Origin: Enterococcus crotali
GTDB lineage: Bacteria; Bacillota; Bacilli; Lactobacillales; Enterococcaceae
NCBI RefSeq assembly: GCF_000633635.1
Contig: NZ_AYPQ01000002.1
Location: 361,643 to 425,642, forward strand
Length of the DNA: 64,000 bases
Direction: 5' to 3'
Of the stretch, positions 53,676 through 62,032 are shown one piece after another. A program made the translations under genes and the position numbers. The notes beneath the pieces are model-generated. The model was not told the DNA's origin. It searched no databases and saw only the letters and a program-made list of their open reading frames with translations. Position 1 is the stretch's first letter. Each line of letters opens with the position of its first letter.

Positions 53676-54668
53676 TCATTCCAATTCAAATACTTTTTGG
53701 CTAAGTTCTAGCTTAACCTTGGTTCCAATTCCTACCTCTGATGAAAGACATATTTGATGCCCTAGTTTAGTCAAAATCTCTTTACTCATAAACAAGCCTA
53801 GACCAGATGCTTTTTGATAGGTTCTACCGTTAAAACCTGTATAGCCTCGCTCAAATACTCGAACAGCATCTTCCGCTAAAATACCGATGCCGGTGTCTTC
53901 AATGATTAGTCCAAATGGCGTTTCATGATTCATATAAACTTTTATTCCGCCTTGATTTGTATACTTGATCGCATTAAACAACACTTGTTCTAATACAAAT
54001 TGTAGCCATTTTCTATCACTGATAACAGTTTGATTTGTCGGCTCCAATGAAAAAGAAAGATTTTTATGAATAAAAAAGACGGCATATTTTTTCACAGTAT
54101 CTTTCACCAGCTGATCCAAATCGATTTCTTCAAAAACAAAATCATTCTCTGTATGATTCATTCTCAAATATTGGAGCATCATGTCCAAATACTGATCGAC
54201 CTTAAATAATTCCTGTTTTAAAATCGCCTGATCCAACTCATTTTCCTGCATTTTTAAATTTAACACAGCAATCGGTGTTTTGATCTGATGACTCCACATA
54301 CTATAATAATCCATTAACTGCTGATTTGCGGCTTCAAGTGCGCCAATTTCCGCCCGATATTCTTTTTCAACCGCTGCAAGTAGCTGCTCATATTCTTTTT
54401 CTAGCAAAGAATGGGTTGTTTTTCTCTGAAATTTTTGGAGTTTAGGTGCTTGAATTCCCTCTTGGAGCTGCCGATGTTTTCGAACATAATAACTAAACTG
54501 AACACTCATTACAACAATGATCAGCAGCGTAGAAAAAAGCAACGCATCGGCATACACCGACAATGGAATTTCATAGAGAAAAAATGTCGACCCAAATAGC
54601 CCAATAATTCCTACATAAGCAAAAATAGCTAAACGTTTATCGAGTATGTACTGAAAAAATAATTTCAT
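53676..54668 (-). CDS. Intramembrane-sensing histidine kinase (BceS/GraS-like)
   Basis: 330 residues. Two N-terminal helices (about 12-30 and 38-58) with almost no extracellular loop, a linker, the H-box with SMWSHQIKTPIAVLNLK (phosphorylated His about residue 128), N-box LEQVLFNAIKYTNQGG, and G-boxes IEDTGIGILAED and GLGLFMSK. Lacking a sensor domain, it depends on the ABC permease for its signal. It starts a few bases after the response regulator stop. Confidence 0.93.
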   Translation of the reverse strand: MKLFFQYILDKRLAIFAYVGIIGLFGSTFFLYEIPLSVYADALLFSTLLIIVVMSVQFSYYVRKHRQLQEGIQAPKLQKFQRKTTHSLLEKEYEQLLAAVEKEYRAEIGALEAANQQLMDYYSMWSHQIKTPIAVLNLKMQENELDQAILKQELFKVDQYLDMMLQYLRMNHTENDFVFEEIDLDQLVKDTVKKYAVFFIHKNLSFSLEPTNQTVISDRKWLQFVLEQVLFNAIKYTNQGGIKVYMNHETPFGLIIEDTGIGILAEDAVRVFERGYTGFNGRTYQKASGLGLFMSKEILTKLGHQICLSSEVGIGTKVKLELSQKVFELE

Positions 54669-54672
54669 GCGT

Positions 54673-55350
54673 TTACTCTCCTTTTCCTAAACGATATCCT
54701 TTACCTTTTTCTGTGTGGATTTGTTGATCTAAACCAATAGCCGCTACTTTTTTTCTCAAACGTGTCATATTTACCGACAATGTATTAGCATCGATAAATT
54801 CTTCACTTTCCCACAATTTTTCCATGATTTTTTCCTTAGGAACTAATTTTTCAGGCTGTTGAAAAAGCATGCCTAAAATTTTCGTTTCATTGATTGTTAA
54901 AGAGAGTGTTTGTTCTTCAGATCCAACTTCAAAAGCCTCTATATCTAAACTAAACCCTTGATAATTCAGACAATGAGCTGTCAGCAACATTTCACTTCGG
55001 CGTAAAATCGCTTGGATTTTAGCAACTAGTATTTGTAAGTCAAAGGGCTTCGCTATAAAATCATCTGCGCCCATATTCATTGCCATTAAGATATTCATAT
55101 TATCGTTGGCCGATGACAAAAAGACGATTGGCACATCTGTTTGTTTCCGTAATTCGCTGCACCAATGAAAGCCATTATACAAAGGTAAGGAAATATCCAT
55201 TAAAACAAGATCTGGCTGATAACGTAGTATGTCTTCTGCCACATTTTGAAAATCAAGTGCTGTCTGTACCTCAAACGCCCACTTTCTTAAGAAAGTCGCA
55301 ACCGTCTCTGCGATTTGCAGATCGTCTTCCACTATGTAAATTTTTTTCAT
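54673..55350 (-). CDS. OmpR-family response regulator (BceR/GraR-like)
   Basis: 225 residues. Receiver with the phosphorylated Asp in LVLMDISLPLYNG, Thr/Ser at VFLSSANDN and Lys at FIAKPFD; C-terminal winged helix (TINETKILGMLFQ, then LSVNMTRLRKKVAAIG and HTEKGKGYRL). ATG at 55350 has GGAGG; five upstream codons are dropped. It should regulate the transporter genes at 52797/50793. Confidence 0.93.
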   Translation of the reverse strand: MKKIYIVEDDLQIAETVATFLRKWAFEVQTALDFQNVAEDILRYQPDLVLMDISLPLYNGFHWCSELRKQTDVPIVFLSSANDNMNILMAMNMGADDFIAKPFDLQILVAKIQAILRRSEMLLTAHCLNYQGFSLDIEAFEVGSEEQTLSLTINETKILGMLFQQPEKLVPKEKIMEKLWESEEFIDANTLSVNMTRLRKKVAAIGLDQQIHTEKGKGYRLGKGE

Positions 55351-55466
55351 GTGATCCTCCAACATTTCCTTGAGCTGTGTTACACCCGATTATTTTATTT
55401 TTCCTTCTTTTATTGTGGGAATTAATCAGCGCTTTGTCAATTTATTTTTTATGAAAATAAAGAAGT

Positions 55467-55510
55467 CGAGCCTGGGACAAAACTAAAAATCAGTTTTTGT
55501 CTCAGGCTCG
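55467..55510. terminator. Hairpin between gshF and the response regulator gene
   Basis: 18-19-base arms (start CGAGCCTGGGACAAAACT) with one or two mismatches, loop of seven. Related GAGACAAA-containing sequence occurs near 1303, so this is a common intergenic hairpin type. Probably ends gshF on the minus strand. Confidence 0.65.
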
Positions 55511-55563
55511 AAATCCGAATAAGCGGCGAGATCAGAAGCTACCTTACCTTATTCTATCAATAC

Positions 55564-57834
55564 TTATTCAAATACTTCCGGATATAACATTTTCAACACA
55601 TCCATTGTCAAATGACGCCCTTTACCTGAATGCGGATACGCATGCATATGCATTGCTGGATTGAAATTTGCCTCTATAATACCGTATGTTCGGCTGTTTT
55701 TGGTTCCTTTAACTGATTTGTCTGGTACAATCAAATCGATTCCGCAAATTTTTGCCCCTAAAGCCTGAACTGCTTCAATGGCGATTTGCTTATAACTTTC
55801 ATCAAAGTTATCTGTCACATCGATAGAATCGCCACCTGTGCTGACATTTGAATTTTCACGCAGATAAACGATTTGATCTTTTTCTGGAACAGATGTCGTC
55901 AAGAGATTTTGCTCTTTTAACATCAAACGTTCTACATCTCCTAACTGAATCAGTTCCAATGGTGAACGATGATGTGTTCCTCTTAATGGGTCAAGATTTT
56001 TTTCTGCTACTAATGCCTCGACCGAGCGCAGTCCATCACCTACAACGTTAGCAGGTACACGTAACATAATTGCACGCACTTGATCGTCTAAGACAAAGAA
56101 ACGATATTCTGTTCCTGGTAAGAATTCTTCAATCAAAACAGCTGAATCTTCCTTAAATGCTAATTTCAGGGCTTCTGCATAATCAGCTAATGAGGCGCCT
56201 TCTTTAAAAATCGTGATCCCCAGACCATAGTTTGTCGTTTTAGGTTTGATCACAAAAGCCTTTTCTGAATATTTTACATAGGCTTGCTCCGCACTCTCAG
56301 GCGTATCAAACTCGTCACCTGCCGGCACATTAAAGCCTGCTTCTGCCAAGACTTTTTTAGTCACCGTTTTATTTTCCATGATCAAAGGAACAATGTAGCT
56401 ATCTTTACTAGTCATATTAGCATTTTTGACATACTCAATATGATCCTGATGTTTAAGTTTTAAAAATTGTTCCTGTTCATCCAATATTTCAACTTCCACG
56501 CCTTTTTGAATAATATCAAATAAAAACAATTGTGTGGATAACTCCATATTTCTAAAGCCAGCTAATTGATACGGTCTTTCAAACGCCATTCCTTGATATT
56601 CTTTTCCAAAAATAATTCCCAATTCCTGATTAGAATTACTTTCAATGATCGTCCACATTTTTCCAGCAATCGTTAAATCTGGGGTTCTTAATTGCGCTCT
56701 GTGGACTTCCAGTGATTTTTTCGTTCTAAATAGACCTAGTGCTTCAATCATTTCGTCCATTTCAGCAAAAATTCGGTCACCTTCTGCCAAAAGTTTGACT
56801 TGAGCAAATGGATGCCCTAAAGCGACTTGTTCATTTAAGAAATCACCTGTAGCTACCCAATCATTCGGTGCTTCTTTTTCATCTGTCCACAATAAATACA
56901 ACATAAACAAATGAATAAATTCAAGTGAGTCTTCATCCACACCTAATGGCGCAAACGGATTTAAATCCAAATTTCTAAGTTCAATATAACGAACACCGGT
57001 TTTAGGCAAATCAGCCATTTGTTTCCCACCGCGTAACCGAACGGCTGAATAAAATTCTTTTTCTTCTGATAATATGCCATTTTCAACCATTCGGTGAATA
57101 TCATCAATGTAGTGTTGTAACGATTCATACGATACTTTGACATTTTCATTATTTTTATAACCAAATGAGCTATTGCGAATACTTCTGACAGGTTCTTTCG
57201 GACGCTCTTCTCTTTCAGTAAAATAACCAGATTCACTAACAGGAGACGCACCAAATAGATAGGTGATCAACCAACGGTAACGTAAATAATTACGAGAAAC
57301 CTTCATATATAGAATATTTTTGAATTCTTCGATTGTTTCATATTCTGTTTGTGCTGAGAAAAGCTGTTTGACCAATTCGATGTCATATTCAAAATTAAAA
57401 TGGATTCCGCTGACCATTTGCTTGCGTTTGCCATATTCTCTCGCTAAATAACGACGATACAAAATGCCTTCAAACTGGTCTAACTTGGCAATTTTGATAT
57501 CTTCATCTTTTAAAGGTAATTTTGGCGGCATACTAAGCGGCCAAAGCATCTCGTGCTTATTCATCGAACGCAATGCTACATCATGAATCGCTGCAAGATA
57601 ACGCATCATTTCATGAATGGAGTTTGCCACAGGTGTGATCAACTCCATTTGAGACTCGCTAAAATCAGTCTGAATATATGGATGATACGAACGATTTCCT
57701 AAAACTTCTGGATGATCTGTTGTTGCTAGTTGGCCATCGAATGTAGTTCGTTGGCTTTCCTTTTCTAATCCAAATCGTGCCGCCATAACATATGGACGGA
57801 TAGTTTTTTGCTGTAACAACTCTTTAAATTTCAT
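55564..57834 (-). CDS. gshF: Bifunctional glutamate-cysteine ligase / glutathione synthetase (GshAB)
   Basis: 756 residues, as usual for enterococcal and streptococcal GshF. The N-terminal about 470 residues form a gamma-glutamylcysteine ligase domain (AARFGLEKESQRTTF, QTDFSESQMELITPVA, GVRYIELRNLDLNPFAPLG). The C-terminal part is an ATP-grasp ligase (VIKPKTTNYGLGITIF, LIEEFLPGTEYRFFVLDD, GIIEANFNPAMHMHAYP). One enzyme makes glutathione from Glu, Cys and Gly in the cytoplasm. ATG at 57834 (AAAGGCG upstream) agrees with homologue length. Monocistronic. Confidence 0.95.
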   Translation of the reverse strand: MKFKELLQQKTIRPYVMAARFGLEKESQRTTFDGQLATTDHPEVLGNRSYHPYIQTDFSESQMELITPVANSIHEMMRYLAAIHDVALRSMNKHEMLWPLSMPPKLPLKDEDIKIAKLDQFEGILYRRYLAREYGKRKQMVSGIHFNFEYDIELVKQLFSAQTEYETIEEFKNILYMKVSRNYLRYRWLITYLFGASPVSESGYFTEREERPKEPVRSIRNSSFGYKNNENVKVSYESLQHYIDDIHRMVENGILSEEKEFYSAVRLRGGKQMADLPKTGVRYIELRNLDLNPFAPLGVDEDSLEFIHLFMLYLLWTDEKEAPNDWVATGDFLNEQVALGHPFAQVKLLAEGDRIFAEMDEMIEALGLFRTKKSLEVHRAQLRTPDLTIAGKMWTIIESNSNQELGIIFGKEYQGMAFERPYQLAGFRNMELSTQLFLFDIIQKGVEVEILDEQEQFLKLKHQDHIEYVKNANMTSKDSYIVPLIMENKTVTKKVLAEAGFNVPAGDEFDTPESAEQAYVKYSEKAFVIKPKTTNYGLGITIFKEGASLADYAEALKLAFKEDSAVLIEEFLPGTEYRFFVLDDQVRAIMLRVPANVVGDGLRSVEALVAEKNLDPLRGTHHRSPLELIQLGDVERLMLKEQNLLTTSVPEKDQIVYLRENSNVSTGGDSIDVTDNFDESYKQIAIEAVQALGAKICGIDLIVPDKSVKGTKNSRTYGIIEANFNPAMHMHAYPHSGKGRHLTMDVLKMLYPEVFE

Positions 57835-58004
57835 ACTGTCGCCTTTCTTCCCCGTTATTATTCCATCACTAATCATTATATAGAAAAAGAGGAGCAAAAA
57901 GAATCTTTTAGCTTAAATTTTGTCAAAAAGAAACGAAACTGCCCCAATTAGCTAAAAATAGAGCGTGCGACATCTTTTGATCAGTTCAAGTAGACAGGTC
58001 ATTT

Positions 58005-58032
58005 TTGAAGTCACTCAACTTCGTTTTATAGT
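58005..58032 (+). promoter_or_regulatory. Promoter of the isochorismatase-like gene
   Basis: TTGAAG, 16-bp spacer, TATAGT. Confidence 0.5.
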
Positions 58033-58065
58033 ATACTTAAAAAAATTAACTCAAAGGAGAATATA

Positions 58066-58560
58066 ATGAATAATAAAGCATTGATCGTCATCGATCTTCA
58101 AAAAGGTCTAGAAAATGTTGGAAGCAAGTTGTTTCATCTCAATGAGGTATTGACTGGCGTAAACGAGCGTATTGCCGATTACCGAAACAATCATTTGCCC
58201 ATCTTATTTATCCAGCATGAAGATGAAGAACTTGTGGTTGAAAGTCCTAACTGGCATCTATTTGAGCAACTTGATGCCAGAGCTGAAGATTTCTACATCG
58301 GAAAAACGCATGCCAACTCCTTTTTCCAAACTAAATTAAAAGAACTTTTAGATGAGCTATCTGTCACTGAGCTTGAATTTTGCGGTGCTCAAACAGAGTA
58401 TTGCGTTGATACTACGATTCGTATGGCCCATGGACTAGGGTATACATGTTTTATGAAGCGTGGTCTAAGTACCACTTTAAACAATGATTTATTAGGTGCG
58501 CAAACAATTATCCAGCACCATGAACATTTATGGGATCAACGTTTTCTAACATTTATTTAA
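58066..58560 (+). CDS. Isochorismatase-like cysteine hydrolase
   Basis: 164 residues. Catalytic Asp in ALIVIDLQKGLE, Lys in FYIGKTHANSFF and Cys in CGAQTEYCVDTTIRMAHGLG, so the triad is complete. Such enzymes act on nicotinamide, carbamates, ureidoacrylate or similar amides; the substrate is not known here. AAAGGAG at suitable distance. Confidence 0.9.
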   Translation: MNNKALIVIDLQKGLENVGSKLFHLNEVLTGVNERIADYRNNHLPILFIQHEDEELVVESPNWHLFEQLDARAEDFYIGKTHANSFFQTKLKELLDELSVTELEFCGAQTEYCVDTTIRMAHGLGYTCFMKRGLSTTLNNDLLGAQTIIQHHEHLWDQRFLTFI

Positions 58561-58744
58561 AAAAAATAGCTGCTTTTTCTCCTCTCTATAATTTTACCAT
58601 ATTCGTCACAGAAAAAATTAAAATTATCTCATGATATCTTCTAGTCATTCATGATAGTATAACTAGGGGATATTATTTTATGCACTTATTTATCGTTCAT
58701 CAATGAAATCTCACTATTTTTAGAAATGGAGGAAATAGATAACA

Positions 58745-59623
58745 ATGAAATTTACAAAACAACAAATTCAAGACACTTTATACGTGACGATTGGTTCACT
58801 TATTTTAGCAATCTCGATCAATTCAGTTTTATTGCCAAATAAAATTGTAGCTGGCGGCGCCAATGGGATCAGTGTGGTTATTAACTACTTGTTCGGTCTT
58901 AATCCCGCTTTGGTTTTATATGCGATCAATCTGCCATTATTAGTTCTTTGTTTTTTACTACTGGGAAAAGAAGTCGGGATCAAAACGATTTATGGAAGTT
59001 TGATCTATCCTTTCTTTGTTGGGATCACAACCCATCTACCTGTCTTGACGCACAATATTTTTCTGGCAACTATCTTTGGCGGTCTTTTGACAGGGATTGG
59101 TTTAGGACTAGAATTTAGAGGAAATGCCTCAACAGGTGGGACTGCGATCATTTCGCAAATCGTCAATAAGTATTTCAAAATTTCACTTGGTGTCTCGATT
59201 TTATTTGTAGACGGTTTAGTGATTTTATCAGCACTGTATGTATTTGATACGGATACTGTATTATTCTCGTTGATTTGTTTATACATTATCGGACGTGTGG
59301 TCGATATGGTACAAGTCGGCTTTGTTCGTTCTAAAAATGTCATGATCATTTCACCAAAATATGCAGAAATCAAAGAGAAAATCTTAGTCGATATGGATAA
59401 AGGCTTAACGATGATTCCAATAGAAGGCGGCTATCAAAAACATCCAAGTATGCTGATGATGACTGTTATTAGTGAAAAAGACTTTGCTAAGATCAAGGAA
59501 AACATCATGGCGATCGATGAAGAAGCGTTTATCGTTTCAATGAATGCAAGTGAAGTTTTCGGACGAGGATTTAGTTTGAAGAAAATTGCTGAAGATTATG
59601 GGATTGAATCGAATAATTTGTAA
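58745..59623 (+). CDS. YitT family membrane protein
   Basis: 292 residues: about six helices in the first 200 residues (DUF161 repeats, VLLPNKIVAGGANGISVVIN, GLGLEFRGNASTGGTAIISQ) and a soluble C-terminal DUF2179 domain (VDMDKGLTMIPIEGGYQKHP, MMTVISEKDFAKIKENIMAI). Function not established in the family. ATG preceded by GGAGG. Confidence 0.92.
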   Translation: MKFTKQQIQDTLYVTIGSLILAISINSVLLPNKIVAGGANGISVVINYLFGLNPALVLYAINLPLLVLCFLLLGKEVGIKTIYGSLIYPFFVGITTHLPVLTHNIFLATIFGGLLTGIGLGLEFRGNASTGGTAIISQIVNKYFKISLGVSILFVDGLVILSALYVFDTDTVLFSLICLYIIGRVVDMVQVGFVRSKNVMIISPKYAEIKEKILVDMDKGLTMIPIEGGYQKHPSMLMMTVISEKDFAKIKENIMAIDEEAFIVSMNASEVFGRGFSLKKIAEDYGIESNNL

Positions 59624-59862
59624 TAGAACCGCGGAGCAGAACAAAGGTGTTAGCTCTGACAATAACATAAGGAATCGTGTTCGTGACTTCTTTGTCACTA
59701 ATACGGTTCTTATTTTTCCCTGAAGAACTAGTTTGTTTCGCTAGATTGAGAAAAGTAGCATGAACTAATTAGCTCTTGGACAGTTTTGGAAAATAGATTT
59801 TTGATTATAGTATTTTTCTGTAAAAAAATAACCGTTCATAATCCAATGAGTTTTTCTAAAAA
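59624..59862. repeat. Degenerate interspersed repeat and intergenic region
   Basis: Inner hairpin GTGAC-TTCTTT-GTCAC at 59690-59705 followed by GGTTCTTATTTTTCC is similar in layout to units A-C but weakly conserved. The remaining bases to 59862 show nothing recognisable. Confidence 0.4.
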
Positions 59863-59912
59863 AACAGCCTTTAAATACGCATCTACTTGACGTATTCAAA
59901 AGCTGATTTTTT
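59863..59912 (-). terminator. Terminator of the smc-HAD-ftsY operon
   Basis: AGCTTTTGAATACG / CGTATTTAAAGGCT on the minus strand, then GTTTTTTT. Confidence 0.75.
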
Positions 59913-59941
59913 ATTAAAAGACTAAATAGCCTGTCTTATCT

Positions 59942-61177
59942 CTAATCTTCTTCCTTCAACAATCCCTTAAACAATCCAACTGCAAAATCATTTGCATCGA
60001 ATGGTTCTAAATCATCGATTCCTTCACCTAATCCAACTAATTTCACTGGTAAATGCAGCTCATTGCGAATCGCTATAACGATCCCACCTTTAGCTGTACC
60101 ATCCAATTTAGTTAAAACTAATCCAGTAACATCTGTCGTTTCTTTAAACTGTTTCGCTTGTGACATCGCATTTTGCCCTGTTGTAGCATCTACTACAAGT
60201 AATACTTCATGCGGTGCATCTGGCAATTCACGTTGAATCACACGCTTGATTTTTTCTAATTCGTTCATCAAATTGACTTTATTTTGTAACCGTCCTGCTG
60301 TATCTACCAATAAGATATCCGCATTCTCAGCTTTAGCACGATCGACTGCATCAAAAACGACCGCAGCCGGATCTCCGCCTGCATTACCACGGACAACTTC
60401 AACACCAGCACGTTCACCCCAGACAACTAATTGATCGATGGCTCCAGCTCTAAACGTATCAGCCGCTGCCATTAAGACTTTTTTACCGTCTTGTTTGAAC
60501 TCATGTGCTAGTTTACCAATACTGGTTGTTTTACCAACACCGTTTACACCGACAAATAACATCACGGTCAATCCGTCTTTTTGAATATTCAAGGCATTAT
60601 TTTCTTCGATACCTTCTGCTTCGTATAAGTCAACCATTTTTTCAATGATCGTATTTTGTACTGCTGCTGGTTTCTTCACGTTACGTAGTTTGACTTCTTG
60701 ACGTAAAGATTCAGTGATTTTAATTGCTGTATCAAAACCGACGTCTGCACCGATCAAGGTTTCCTCTAATTCTTCAAAGAAATCCTCATCAACAGAACGA
60801 AAATTAGCGAATAATTCATTCAAACGCTCGCCAAATGTTTTTCGGGTTTTTTCCAAACCTTTTTCATACTTTTCTTGAACGATGATTTCCTCTTCTTGTT
60901 CCTCAATGATTTCAGGCTCAACCAGTTCTTCTGCTTGAGTAACAGGATTTACGGTAATCAGAGGATCGATTTCAGGTTCTGTTTCTTTTTCAGACTCTTC
61001 CGTTGTTTCAAGAGAATCTGTTTGTACTTGTTCTAGCGATTCTGTCTCTACTTGTTTTTCTTCAGGAATCACTTCTTCTTGAACGGATTCGATGATTTCT
61101 TCCTCTGGCTTGATTTCAGCAGGTGGCGTTTCTTTTTCGTTCATAAACGCTTTTTTTATTTTATCGAAAAATCCCAT
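59942..61177 (-). CDS. ftsY: Signal recognition particle receptor FtsY
   Basis: 411 residues. An acidic N-terminal A-domain (about 1-110, very Glu-rich) and an NG GTPase domain: [60 protein letters not shown]. Docks SRP-ribosome complexes at the membrane. GAGGAGGG lies inside the end of the HAD gene; its ATG directly follows the HAD stop, so they are coupled. Confidence 0.97.
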   Translation of the reverse strand: MGFFDKIKKAFMNEKETPPAEIKPEEEIIESVQEEVIPEEKQVETESLEQVQTDSLETTEESEKETEPEIDPLITVNPVTQAEELVEPEIIEEQEEEIIVQEKYEKGLEKTRKTFGERLNELFANFRSVDEDFFEELEETLIGADVGFDTAIKITESLRQEVKLRNVKKPAAVQNTIIEKMVDLYEAEGIEENNALNIQKDGLTVMLFVGVNGVGKTTSIGKLAHEFKQDGKKVLMAAADTFRAGAIDQLVVWGERAGVEVVRGNAGGDPAAVVFDAVDRAKAENADILLVDTAGRLQNKVNLMNELEKIKRVIQRELPDAPHEVLLVVDATTGQNAMSQAKQFKETTDVTGLVLTKLDGTAKGGIVIAIRNELHLPVKLVGLGEGIDDLEPFDANDFAVGLFKGLLKEED

Positions 61178-62005
61178 TTAATTCCCTCCTCTCAATGGTT
61201 CTAAAACAAATTTTTCAACGGCTTGTGCAACACCATCATTGTCGTTGGTATCTGTGATCACGTCTGCCATCTCTTTGACTTTAGCAACAGCATTTTCCAT
61301 TGCCACGCCAAGCCCTGCATATTCGATCATCGGTAAATCATTTTCTTCATCACCGATCGTCATGATTTCTTCTTGCTTGATGCCTAAATCCCTAGCTAAT
61401 AGAGAAATTCCATAGGCTTTGGTAATCCCTTTAGGCATAAACTCTAGTAAATTGCTTCTGGTTTTGATGACTTCATAGCGCTCGTAAAATGATGCAGGGA
61501 TTTTTTTGATTTGCTCATCTAAATAGATTTCATCGATTGCGACTACTGCTTTGTTATAAATTTGATCTGTTGTAAGTTGTGCTAACTCGTAGGATTCAAA
61601 TGTCAACAGATTATTTAATTGACTATAGATAGATATGTGCTCTTTTGAAGCGGGCAACTGCATCACAAGTCCATCAGATAAAATATCCAACGGTACATTC
61701 AGTGATGTAGCTAATTCATATAACTCATGTACCGCTTCTAAAGGCATTAATGCTTTCTCGATGATTTCACCTGTATCATTTTTTTGAACTAAGCCACCGT
61801 TAAATGTAATACTATAATCACCATTATCACGTAAGTTCAATTCTTCTAGATAAATCTCAATTGCAGCCAACGGTCGCCCTGTACAAAGAACAATTTTAAC
61901 TCCTGCTGCTTTAGCTTGTGCCAAAGCTTCTTTGTTTCTTGTGGAGATTTCCTTTTTGCTATTTAAAAGCGTACCATCTAAATCAATCGCGACTAATTTA
62001 ATCAA
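61178..62005 (-). CDS. Cof-type HAD-IIB hydrolase in the smc-ftsY operon
   Basis: 275 residues from a TTG start at 62005, chosen because AGGAGGG lies nine bases upstream and the HAD start (IKLVAIDLDGTLLN) follows directly; a longer frame would include the ribosome binding site. HAD motifs: DLDGTLLN, LCTGRP, and MTIGDEENDLPMIEYA. Phosphatase of unknown substrate. Often found between smc and ftsY in lactic acid bacteria. Confidence 0.9.
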   Translation of the reverse strand: MIKLVAIDLDGTLLNSKKEISTRNKEALAQAKAAGVKIVLCTGRPLAAIEIYLEELNLRDNGDYSITFNGGLVQKNDTGEIIEKALMPLEAVHELYELATSLNVPLDILSDGLVMQLPASKEHISIYSQLNNLLTFESYELAQLTTDQIYNKAVVAIDEIYLDEQIKKIPASFYERYEVIKTRSNLLEFMPKGITKAYGISLLARDLGIKQEEIMTIGDEENDLPMIEYAGLGVAMENAVAKVKEMADVITDTNDNDGVAQAVEKFVLEPLRGGN

Positions 62006-62032
62006 CCCGTTTTTCCCTCCTATCCTATACAA

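Noticed and set aside
60890-61140. Acidic N-terminal region of FtsY considered as frameshift or fusion
   Set aside because: Long Glu-rich A-domains are normal in FtsY of lactic acid bacteria.
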